Source: Sphagnum compactum
Taxonomy: Eukaryota > Bryophyta > Sphagnopsida > Sphagnales
DNA length: 64,000 nt
Assembly: GCA_965153455.1 (NCBI GenBank)
Contig: OZ234498.1
Location: forward strand, 20,088,001-20,152,000
Reading direction: 5' to 3'
Below are positions 55,801 through 64,000 of the stretch, piece by piece. The notes below the pieces were generated by a model, which did no database searches, was not told the DNA's origin, and saw only the letters and a program-made list of their open reading frames with translations. Within the stretch, counting starts at the first letter, position 1; every line of letters begins with the position of its first letter. A program made the translations under genes and the position numbers.

Positions 55801-58324
55801 AAGCAAATCGTACACTTTCAGAAGTCCACATTTTTTCCAGTTCATATATCATACAGGTTTCAAATGTTCTTCCTAGCTGTCGACCAATTCAGACCAGTCC
55901 TTCTATCAGCCGTCTCAATAGTTGCAGAATTGACCTTGCAGATCAGGAACAAGAGTCGTCAACCTTCTCGGAGGAATTGATGTCAGCACGATCCACATGA
56001 TGCATATAGCTTTGAGCTATAAACAAACCGGTGACCTGCACCAACCCCCGGCAACTGTCGTATGAAAAGAGCACCCGACCACTCCAAAGTAGTGGAAACA
56101 CTCGTAACCGAGAAACAAATCTCATTGCAACTATCGTGAGCAAAAGTTGTGAAAAACGCATCGTCCATTCGGAGAAACTCATCCTCCCAGGCTTGCAGCA
56201 CAAGAAGAAAACTCCGAGAAAGACGAGCCGTCGGCTAAAACGTAGACACTGTGCATGCTCCGAATACTCAAAATCTATCTCTGTTTGTGTTGCCAAAGCA
56301 AGGTGTCCAGAACTTTAGTCTAAGTTGGAGGAGGATAAACGGTGACTTTCCGAAACTGTTGTGCTTTGAATAGGATCATGATATCCGAGATAAGAGATCA
56401 ACAAGGCCGGAAGAAGTTAAACAACCCTCTCATATTGCTGTAATATTTTTGCAAAAGCAGCCATGTTCAAGGAGCTGCCACAATATCCCCGCAAGGATTG
56501 TCAGGGTTCCGGTCTCGGTTCATTCACAAGGGAGATGCACGTTACGATGGCAGGATGAGCGATCTCCTAGAAAGAGTGTAAGCAGGAGAGAAACAAGGAG
56601 TTAACAGCCAGTCGAGATGCATGCCTCCAGACACACGCAACAATCAAGCGAAGTAAATTTGATTGCAGCAACAACTTGAAGCGACAAGGGCCCAAAGAGT
56701 AGATGGCAACATATCAGGTCAGCATAAAAACAAAGATAGGACAAAGAAAACACGTGAACATCCGCCGGACAGGTCAGAGCACGGAAGAACTGTGAAATAG
56801 AAGAAGAAAATGACAAGTGGCTACAAATAGGAAGAGAAAAGAGAGAGTACCCAAGGCCAGAGTCTCGAGCACTTTGAGCCTCAAAGGTAGAAAATGTATG
56901 AAACCTGGAGCTCTTCAGCATACCAAGCCCTCGGTAGAAGTCGAGGAATGCCACCCGCAGCACGTCTGCAGCACTCGGAACCTTCTTTGGGCCGAAGGCA
57001 ACGTCTTCTTGTCCTATACAGTCGGTCATCAATCTTTTTGACCGACAAAACACATCCTCCCATAGCATCTCCGAGATTGCTGAGATCATTGCCACAGGGG
57101 CAGACCGAGGTACGCTCCATCTAATTGGGGATCCATACATAGAAGCTCTTGTGAGCGAGGAGAGTCCCTGCAGCAACTTCCGAAGGAATCAAACCTGCAT
57201 GGGATCCAAAAGCAAGCTCCCAGGAATCCACGGTTCTTCTCCTCCACGGCACACCGGTTACAGATGTTGCTGCAAGGGTTGCCTTCGCTATTGAATCAAT
57301 CGGCTCATCATTCCTATCAAGGTAACCTGACTGTGGCACGCTTGCACAGGAGTTCCCTGCATCGGTACAATATGAGACACGATGTCAAAGTATGCTGGAT
57401 TTATGAGGAGAATGTCTTAAAAGCTTATATGTGGCGTGCAATTTCCAGATCAGGGTGCCGTACCCAAAGAAGTTGTGGTCAGACATCCTGGTAAAATTAA
57501 TTTCGATGCTACCAATTCATTCAGAACGTTGCATCATCAGGCACCGAAGCACTCCCGTGCAACGTGAAAAGGGAGAGAGCATTGACCACAATCATCGAGT
57601 ACCAGACTTCAGCCTGCAACCGTAGATTCTCAAGCACCCGGTCCAGGCTCCGTAGCACCCACGGAGTTCGCCGTACGATCACCTCTACACGTGGAACCAA
57701 CATCAGGAGCAGCCTAGAAAAAATTAGACTCACGGTATCCTTCCAGATACATCGTGAAACCTCGGACCGCACAAAGACACGCAAAAATGTACTCCTTCAC
57801 AGGGACATTCGCAGCGGAGGGACCGCAAACCTCTCGTGCATGACACCAACAGAGCCCAAAAGAAAAAACCGGCGAGCACTTTATGAACGCCCTCCTTCTA
57901 CACGAAGCTCTTAAACAGGATCTACATCTCTCCATATTATCAACCCAGGATCGCTCAGATATTGCATGCCGGCGATGGTTTGCAGGTTTCGGGAATCTGG
58001 CAGTCCGATGCATCAAAAGTATAACGCGAAGTCTACTGACGCGCGACAAAATTATGTACGAGAATGGGCATCTGCGACCATCGACGGTTGCAATCCGGTC
58101 ACGCATTCTACGGATGGTGGAATTCACGTCCACAACGGATGGACGTTCGAATAAAGATCAGAGGCTCTGAAGACTTAATATTGGATCCGAATTTATTCTC
58201 TTCGTGATGTAGCAGCCCGTTAGCATCCGACACCTCCTAATGGTCTTCAGAATATTGTTAATGTTGCCAAAGTGAATCGGTCTCAGTGCTAAACCCTAAA
58301 GGAAGGTGTTAAAGTATAGGATTT
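52891..58324. other. 5.4 kb with no recognised gene, weak coding traces
   Basis: Base composition is close to coding sequence, and many frames are open for 60-190 codons, but none shows a domain I recognise. On the minus strand, 53760-53970 gives VDALVETWATSLLKLPRILY and 54240-54440 gives FVGSYGRLKFQHIEHLDSVE. They look like exons of one gene but cannot be named. The 56601-57176 minus frame (191 codons) begins with protein-like sequence and then becomes hydrophobic and random. A CT-rich patch lies at about 55600-55620. Confidence 0.3.
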
Positions 58325-58805
58325 AGGGAGAAATATTTGTAATTTTGTTAGAAAATAATTTTTGTGCACGGTTAGAGGGTTTGAGACAAGGGGGATGACG
58401 TAATCTTTGGAGTAAAGTTATAATAAGGGGGGGGGAAAGGGGGAAGGGAGAATAACAAGGAAAGACATAAAAGGAATTGACAGAAAGGGGTGAAAAGTAA
58501 AAAAGTATAACATAAAGGGAAGAGAAGTAAAAAGGTTTAGCAAAATTTGGAGAGAGCGGGAAATTATTAAAAGGATGGGCAAGAGCGAAAAGGTTTAAGA
58601 GAAGTGAGGCAAAGGGAAGCGTAAAGGTTAGGAAAGGTAAAAGCGATGCGGGAGAATATTTGAGCGGTAAAAATGCGAAGCGATAAATATAGAAAGAATA
58701 TGGCGAGAGAAAAGTTATAAGGTAGTTTTGCATAAGGAGGGGAGAAAGCAAAAGGATTTGCATAGAGGAGGATAAAGCAAATAAGCTTAGCATGGGGGTA
58801 AAGCA
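58325..58805 (-). repeat. Family M tail, minus orientation
   Basis: This is the reverse complement of about 8740-9125, including AAGTATAACATAAAGGGAAG and GAAGTGAGGCAAAGGGAAGC blocks. Long minus-strand ORFs here are translations of the repeat. Confidence 0.8.
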
Positions 58806-58807
58806 TA

Positions 58808-59004
58808 GTAGTGACATACGAAATACGAGTATTTTTCGAAGGTGCTGAAAAAGAAGTATTTTCAAATATTTTTAAAAAAGCATTATAAAAATACAAAGGC
58901 TTGAAAATTGGCCTTTGTATCAAGTATTTTCAAGTATTTAAAAAAAAGCCCAAAAAAACGTAAAATACGCGTATGTTTGAATCGAATTGAGAGTATGTCA
59001 CTAC
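58808..59004. mobile_element. 197-bp foldback MITE with TA target duplication
   Basis: The ends are perfect 12-bp inverted repeats, GTAGTGACATAC (58808-58819) and GTATGTCACTAC (58993-59004). A TA dinucleotide flanks both sides (58806-58807 and 59005-59006). At the exact centre a perfect 10-bp pair, ATACAAAGGC and GCCTTTGTAT (58891-58900 and 58911-58920), makes the element a hairpin. TA duplication fits Tc1/mariner-type mobilisation (Stowaway-like). It sits at the tail/array junction of the family M copy and is absent from the 7.6-9.1 kb copy. Confidence 0.85.
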
Positions 59005-59005
59005 T

Positions 59006-60447
59006 AAGGGGTAAAGCGCGATAAAGGGAGAAAAAGCCCGGTAAAACGCGGTAAGCAGGAGAAAGCAACGTAAAGCGATGTAAACGGGAGAAAGCGAATA
59101 AAGCGCGATAAGCGAGAGAAAGCGGGGTAAAGAGCGGTAAGCGAGAGAAAGCGCGTTAAAGCGTGGTAAGCGAGAGAAAGCAGGGTAAAGCGCGGTAAGC
59201 AAGATAAAGCCCAAGAAGCAGGGGAAAGCGGCGTAAAGCGTAGTAAGCGGGAGAAAGCGAGGTAAAGCGGAATAAGCGGGAGAAAGCGCCATAAAGCGGA
59301 ATAAGTGGGAGAAAGCAGGAGAAAGCGCGGTAAAGCGACATAAAGCACAATAAGCGGGAGAAAGCGGGGTAAAGCGCGATAAGTAGGAAAAAGCCGGGTA
59401 AAGCATAGTGAGCGGGAGATAGTGCGATAAAGCGGAATAAGCGGCAGAAAACGGGGTTTAGCGGGGTAAAGCAGGGTAAAGCGGGGTAAAGCGCGGTAAG
59501 GAACATAAAGCACGGTAAGCGGGGGAAAGCGGTGTAAAGCGCGATAAGCGGGAAAGCAGGAGGTGAAGTGCAGTAAGCGGGGGAAAGCGCGATAAAGCGC
59601 AATAAACGGGAGAAAACGAGGTTTAACGAGGTTTAGCGGGGTTTAGCGGGTGAAGCAGGGTAAAGCGCGGTAAGCAAAATAAAGCATGGTAAGTGGGGGA
59701 AAACGGTGTACAGCGCGATAAGTGGGAAAGCAGGAGGTAAAGCGCAGTAAGCGAGAGAAAGCGCGATAAAGCGGAATAAACGGGAGAAAGCGGGATTTAG
59801 CGGGGTTTAGCGGGGTAAAGCGACGTAAAGCGCGATAAGGAAGATAAAGCACGGTAAACGGGGGAAAGCGGCGTAAAGCACAATAAGTGGGAAAGCAGGA
59901 CGTAAAGCAGAGTAAGCGAGAGAAAGCACGATAAAGCGGAATAAACGGGAGAAAGCGAGAGAAAGCGAGAGAAAGCGAGGTAAAGGAAGATAAAGCACGG
60001 TAAGCGGGGGCAAGCGGCGTAAAGCGCGATAAATGGGAAAGCAGGAGGTAAAGCGCAGTAAGCGGGATAAAGCGCGATAAAGCGAAATAAACGGGAGAAA
60101 GCGGGAGAAAGTGGGGTAAAGCGGGGTAAAGCGGGGTAAAGCGCGGTAAATCGCGGTAAGCGGGTAAGCAAGGGAAAGCAGCGTAAAGCGCGATAAGTGG
60201 GAAAGCAGGAGGTAAAACGCAGTAAGTGAGATAAAGCGCGATAAAATGAAATAAACGAGAGAAAGCAGCAAAAAGCGGGAGAAAGCGCGGTAAAGCGCGG
60301 TAAAGCGCAGTAAATTGCGGTAAGTGGGTAAGCAAGGCAAAGCGACATAAAGCCCGATACGTGGGAAAGCAGGACATAAAATGCAGTAAGCGGGATAAAG
60401 CGCGATAAAGTGGAATAAATGGGAGAAAGCGAGAGAAAGCGGGGTAA
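59006..60447 (-). repeat. Family M minisatellite array, minus orientation
   Basis: This is the complement of the 7590-8735 array, with units such as GCGGGAGAAAGCGGGGTAAA and GCGCGATAAGCG. The 9-10 bp submonomer is the same. Variants GGTTTAGCGGGG and AACGGGAGAAA form local subgroups. All long minus-strand ORFs (up to 244 codons) are repeat translations. Confidence 0.9.
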
Positions 60448-60454
60448 GCCCTAT

Positions 60455-60900
60455 CTTAGTAATCGAAGCATTACGATCGTAATGTCGGGGGCGGCGGGCG
60501 GTTTGACCGGAGAAAATACACAGGAGTGCCGGGCGGTTTTCGCGCAGTGCTGGGCGGTTTTTGTTGACTTTTTTTCACTTTTAGTTACTTTTAGTTACTT
60601 TTTTTACTGGTCGTAAGTTTTGTAAATGACTTTTTAGTGCTAAAAGGGGTAAGTTTTGTTACTTTTTGTTACTTTTTTTACTACTCGTAAGTTTTAGGAA
60701 TTACTTTTTACTGTGGAGAAGCCCAGGGTTTATATTGGGTTGATTATGCGAGGGGGGGGGGTTTTAGGGTGCACCTTGATGCATTTTTTTAATTTTTTTT
60801 TTTACTGTTGAGGGGGAGGGGGGAAATGGGTACATTTTTTCGCCTAGATATATGGGTTTAGGGTGGAAGGAGGACGGGGAAATGGGTACATTTAGGGTCC
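60455..60900 (+). repeat. Family E element, short copy joined to the M array
   Basis: The head dyad GCATTACG-AT-CGTAATG (60468-60484) lies about 20 bp after the last M unit. The body GTTTGACCGG, TTTTTTACTGGTCGTAAG, GTTACTTTTTGTTACTTT and GAGGGGGAGGGG follows. It is truncated at about 60900 within the GGAAGGAGG block. Confidence 0.75.
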
Positions 60901-61261
60901 CTTTTTAAGATATATATTTGTTGTGTTTGGATGGATGACGGGACAGATGACAAGATGGATGACGCGACAGACGGATGGATGGAAAGCTTCATTTCGTGCA
61001 CAACGTCCTTTACTATATAAGAATATAAGATCCCCATTTCTTTATTTTTTTTTGTTTGGGTCTTTTTTTCTTTGTGTTTTATGCATTCCTTGTCTTTCTC
61101 TTTTTTCAATTTTTTTTTCAAAAAGGTTTTCTAAATAATAATTAGAAAGTGAGATTTCATTTCCACAAAACGAAAAAAATTACTAATATTTTTTCTGATA
61201 ATTCTTTCTTCCCCCCCCCCTTTTTTTTTTTTCAGTTTCTCAGGCTATTTTGTTTTATTTT
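60901..61261. other. AT-rich spacer with GATG-rich repeats
   Basis: A stretch of GGATGACGNGACAG variants (about 60928-60985) is a small degenerate tandem repeat. C-run and T-runs at 61208-61232. No gene. Confidence 0.5.
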
Positions 61262-62968
61262 CGAATAGCCTATACATATGATCTGGCCACTACGCCCGCA
61301 GGGACGGGGGCTGGGGGCTGTTTGACCACCAAAAAAGGTGCGTAGGGAAGGGCTGTTTTCGCGTAGTGGGGGGCTATTTTTGTTGACTTTTTCCATTTTT
61401 TGTTACTTTTTTTACTGCTCGTAACTTTTATAAGTTACTTTTTACTGCTGAAACAGGGGTAAGGTTTGTTACTTTTTTATTGTTTGTAACTTTCATAAAT
61501 TACTTTTTACTGTTGAGAAGGGCCAGGGTTTATAGGGTTTTCATTGTGCAAGGGGGGGAACTTAAAAGCGTGCAGGTTGATTTTTTTCCTTTTATTTTTT
61601 TTACTGTCGAGGGGGAGGGGGGTGGAGGTTAACGTTTTTTTCCCCTAGATATATGAAAAGGTGGAAGGAGGAGGGGGGGGGGGGAAGGGGTACATTTAGG
61701 GTTTCTAGAAATGTTTTTTTCATTGTGGAGTGGCTAGGGAGGGGTTCACCAGGGGTTATTTTTTTTTACAAATTCATCATGGGACGGGGGAAAGGGTGCA
61801 GGTTGATTTATTTTTATTTTTTTTGTACTGTTGAGGGGGAGGGGGGTGGAGGTTAATATATATTTTTTTCCTTCATTTGACATGTGGAAGGAGGAAGGGA
61901 AAGGGATGATTTTTTTTTTTTAATTTTGTTTTTTCATTGTGGAGTGGCTAGGGATAGGGGGGAACATGAAAGGGTTTTTTTTTTTATATGTTGAAGGGGG
62001 ATGGGAGGGAGATTTTTTTCTATGTTCAAAAGGGATGAGAGGGGCTTTTTTTTTTTACAAGTTCATAGGGGTTAGGGTTGGTTTAATTAATTAAATCCGA
62101 GCTAAAATAAAATAAACTTAATTAAGTAGGTAGTTGATTTTCATGTAATTGATCATAAAAATATAGTTATCCATAGATGAATGAAATGTGACCATGTCAT
62201 ATGAAACGTTTTTTTAAATGAATTTTTAAAAATATCTAAAATGAGTTGCACATGGGTAATGTCATGTCACGCGAAGCCCAAGTCAGGTATTGACCCTTGG
62301 AAAAAAACACCAAAAAAAACTTCAGGCAGCAAGTAAATAAGTAATTGTTTTTGGGTTGAAAAATAAAAGGTTATTTAGGGCAGATGACAAGAATTAAAAG
62401 ATTACTTAAGCAAGTTAATAAGTAATTGTTTTACTTTTGAGTTGAAAATAAAAGGTTGTTTAGGGCAAATGACGAGAATTATAAGATTACTTCAGCAAGT
62501 TAATAAGTATGGTCGTGATAAAGAATAATTTCTTCGGGCAGAAAAAAAATAAATTTCAGCTTTGGGTTGGTAAAATTTTGGAAAAGGGGGGCAGATTATT
62601 AAAATAAGTGGACCCCATCCAAAACAGTTGGCTGTTGGCCCCCAAAAAAACTCATTTGGGCAGTAAATCAAATACTTTTGAGCAATTCTTTAGGCAGAAA
62701 ATTAAATACTTTGGAGGAAACCAAAAAATTGGGCAGCGAATCAAACCATTTTGAGCAGATATTGGGTAGAATTTATTTTTCTTTCGAGCAATTATCGGGG
62801 CGGTGAATAATACACCGGTGAGCAAAAAACTTGGGAAGCAAATAATTTCCTTTTAGCAGAAATATGGGCAGAAATAGAAATACTTTTTGAGCTTTGGGGC
62901 CGGGGAAAAAAAAAGGTGGGGGCGGTTGTGGTAGGGGCAGATGAAAACAACACTAATCAAACACTTCT
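61262..62968 (+). repeat. Family E element, long copy
   Basis: The head CCTATACATATGATCTGG is followed by a diverged dyad (CTACGCCCGCAGGGACG) and CTGTTTGACCACC. Then come the GTTACTTTTT repeats, the G-rich stretch with ATTTGACATGTGGAAGGAGG, the TTAATTAATTAAATCCGAGC block and the 34-bp array (about 62640-62900). It pairs with 14802-16425 in inverted orientation over about 1.65 kb. No transposase or RT frame. Confidence 0.85.
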
Positions 62969-62970
62969 TC

Positions 62971-63642
62971 GGAGGGGAACCATATAAACGGTGAGAAATT
63001 TAAGGTGACGGGTTCATGAGGTTCCATTTTTTAAGAATCGAAGGTGAACACCTCTTGCACGCTAATTGGCCCTTACAGACCGCGAACGGTTTGCAATGCC
63101 ATACAGCCCACGTCAATTGGCCCTCACAAACCGCAATCATCATTGATCAAGCGGTCTGTAATGCCATACAGCCGGTCAGGAGGTGTGCATCTGCGATAAC
63201 TAAAAAACATGCCACCCAAAACCCAAAAAGGGACACACTAAAAACGGGAGAGTTGGATGATGAAGCAAGCCCGACCTTCCCTCAAGAACACAGGGTTGAC
63301 AAATACGGAGGGGAACCATACAAATGGCGAGAAATTTAAGACGATAGGTTCGTGAGGTTCAATTTTTTAAGAATCGAAGATGAACACCTCCTGCACGCTA
63401 ATTGGCCCTTACAGACCGCGAACGGTCTGCAATGCCATACAGCCCACGCCAATTGGCCCTCACAGACCGCGATCATCACTGATCAAGCGGTCTGTAATGC
63501 CGTACAGCCGGTCAGGAGGTGTGCATCTGTGATAAATAAAAAACATGCCACACTTTGCAGAAAAGGACACTAAAAAGAGGAGAGTTGGATGATCAAGCAA
63601 ACCCGACCTTCCCTCAAGAACACAAGGTTGACAAATACGGAG
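62971..63642 (+). repeat. 336-bp tandem duplication with nested dyads
   Basis: Copy 1 starts at GGAGGGGAACC (62971) and copy 2 at 63307; a third start (GGAGGTCACA) is at about 63642. The copies are about 90% alike by eye. In each, ACACCTCCTGCAC pairs with CAGGAGGTGTGC and ACAGACCGC pairs with GCGGTCTGT, while AATGCCATACAGCC is repeated directly. The ORFs 63016-63339 and 63352-63573 are the two copies translated and differ by frame-breaking changes, so coding is unlikely. Confidence 0.8.
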
Positions 63643-64000
63643 GTCACATACCAGGCACTGCCGGAGAAGCTTTGGGATCATCAAATGCCCAACCCTACTT
63701 CTCCTCACGGGTTCGAATGGGTCCTTGGGCAACAGAGGAGGAAGAAGAAGAGCAGGCCAGATTCACTCTTATAATAATACTTCAGTGTAGCTTCACCTCG
63801 ATCTCTGTTTTCACATAATCCTGGTGAGGCCACCTTCACCAGCGTCGCCAGAGACTTTCAACAAAGTTATAGGTAGTACTGAAGAAGTCCCGAAAAGAGG
63901 GAGGGCAGAAACAACTCACATTGCCCTTTTGGCTCTGCACTAGATTCCACAATTCGCAATGCCAATTGCTCACAGTAGAAGTAGCCACAACCTGTCTGGA
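63643..64000. other. Window end, no recognised gene
   Basis: A GAGGAAGAAGAAGAG patch lies at about 63738-63753. Nothing is assignable; a feature may continue beyond the window. Confidence 0.4.

Noticed and set aside
56601-57176. 191-codon minus-strand ORF
   Set aside because: No domain is recognisable, and the C-terminal half is random-looking hydrophobic sequence; kept only as a region note.
58323-58865. 180-codon hydrophobic minus-strand ORF resembling a membrane protein
   Set aside because: It lies in the pyrimidine-rich M tail; the matching segment at 8.8-9.1 kb does not keep the frame.
59643-60377. 244-codon and overlapping minus-strand ORFs
   Set aside because: They have the same origin as the 7.6-8.7 kb ORFs: family M array in inverted orientation.
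63016-63573. Two similar ORFs (107 and 73 codons) that look like a gene pair
   Set aside because: They are the two copies of a 336-bp tandem repeat; the translation ends differ and the dyads explain the conserved words.

Overview
The window reads as nuclear DNA of a land plant with a large, repeat-rich genome. Support: long AT-rich tracts, spliceosomal introns with GT/AG borders, short interstitial CCCTAAA motifs, an LRR receptor-kinase fragment, and plant-like PRP39 and RPT1 fragments. A fragment of MurA, the plastid peptidoglycan-pathway enzyme, tentatively suggests a lineage that kept that pathway, such as a bryophyte, lycophyte, fern or gymnosperm. I see no rRNA or convincing tRNA gene, no CRISPR array and no bacterial operon.

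No recognised host gene is complete. Six fragments can be named. They are MurA (about 9.2 kb, minus), a cytosolic 5'-nucleotidase of the HAD type (11.1-11.5 kb), the first three exons of PRP39 with a TATA box (32.4-34.3 kb), a secreted Ig-like plant protein (35.1-36.7 kb), an LRR receptor kinase (39.7-40.1 kb) and the 26S proteasome ATPase RPT1 (44.5-47.9 kb). All except MurA, which is too short to judge, show introns or intron-like interruptions, so they are not processed retrocopies. Three kinds of open frame remain: a 103-codon two-finger C2H2 ORF (18.6-18.9 kb, minus), a retropepsin-like ORF (43.3-43.9 kb) and its truncated second copy (37.2-37.4 kb).

The rest is repeats. I use four working family names. 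Family E is a strand-skewed element headed by a hairpin (14.8-16.4, 25.3-25.8, 37.9-38.6, 51.9-52.9, 60.45-60.9 and 61.3-63.0 kb). Family M is a CGCTTT minisatellite with a pyrimidine-rich tail (7.6-9.1 kb and, inverted, 58.3-60.4 kb), joined to E-type heads in both copies. Family F is a foldback element with about 55-bp inverted ends (40.9-42.3 and 49.7-50.6 kb); its outer ends bracket the RPT1 and retropepsin region. Family P is marked by a TAGCCA dyad (about 0.9, 27.8 and 31.9 kb). There are also tandem arrays of about 142 bp (17.8-18.4 kb), a higher-order array of about 158-bp monomers (38.7-39.7 kb), a 336-bp tandem pair (63.0-63.6 kb), segmental duplications at 19.6-24.2 kb, a 197-bp MITE with TA target duplication (58.8-59.0 kb) and a roughly 1-kb TIR element (29.5-30.5 kb).

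The genes do not form a pathway. The region is best read as a place where host gene pieces accumulated among mobile elements and decayed. Family assignments come from recognising protein motifs by eye and were not tested by database search.
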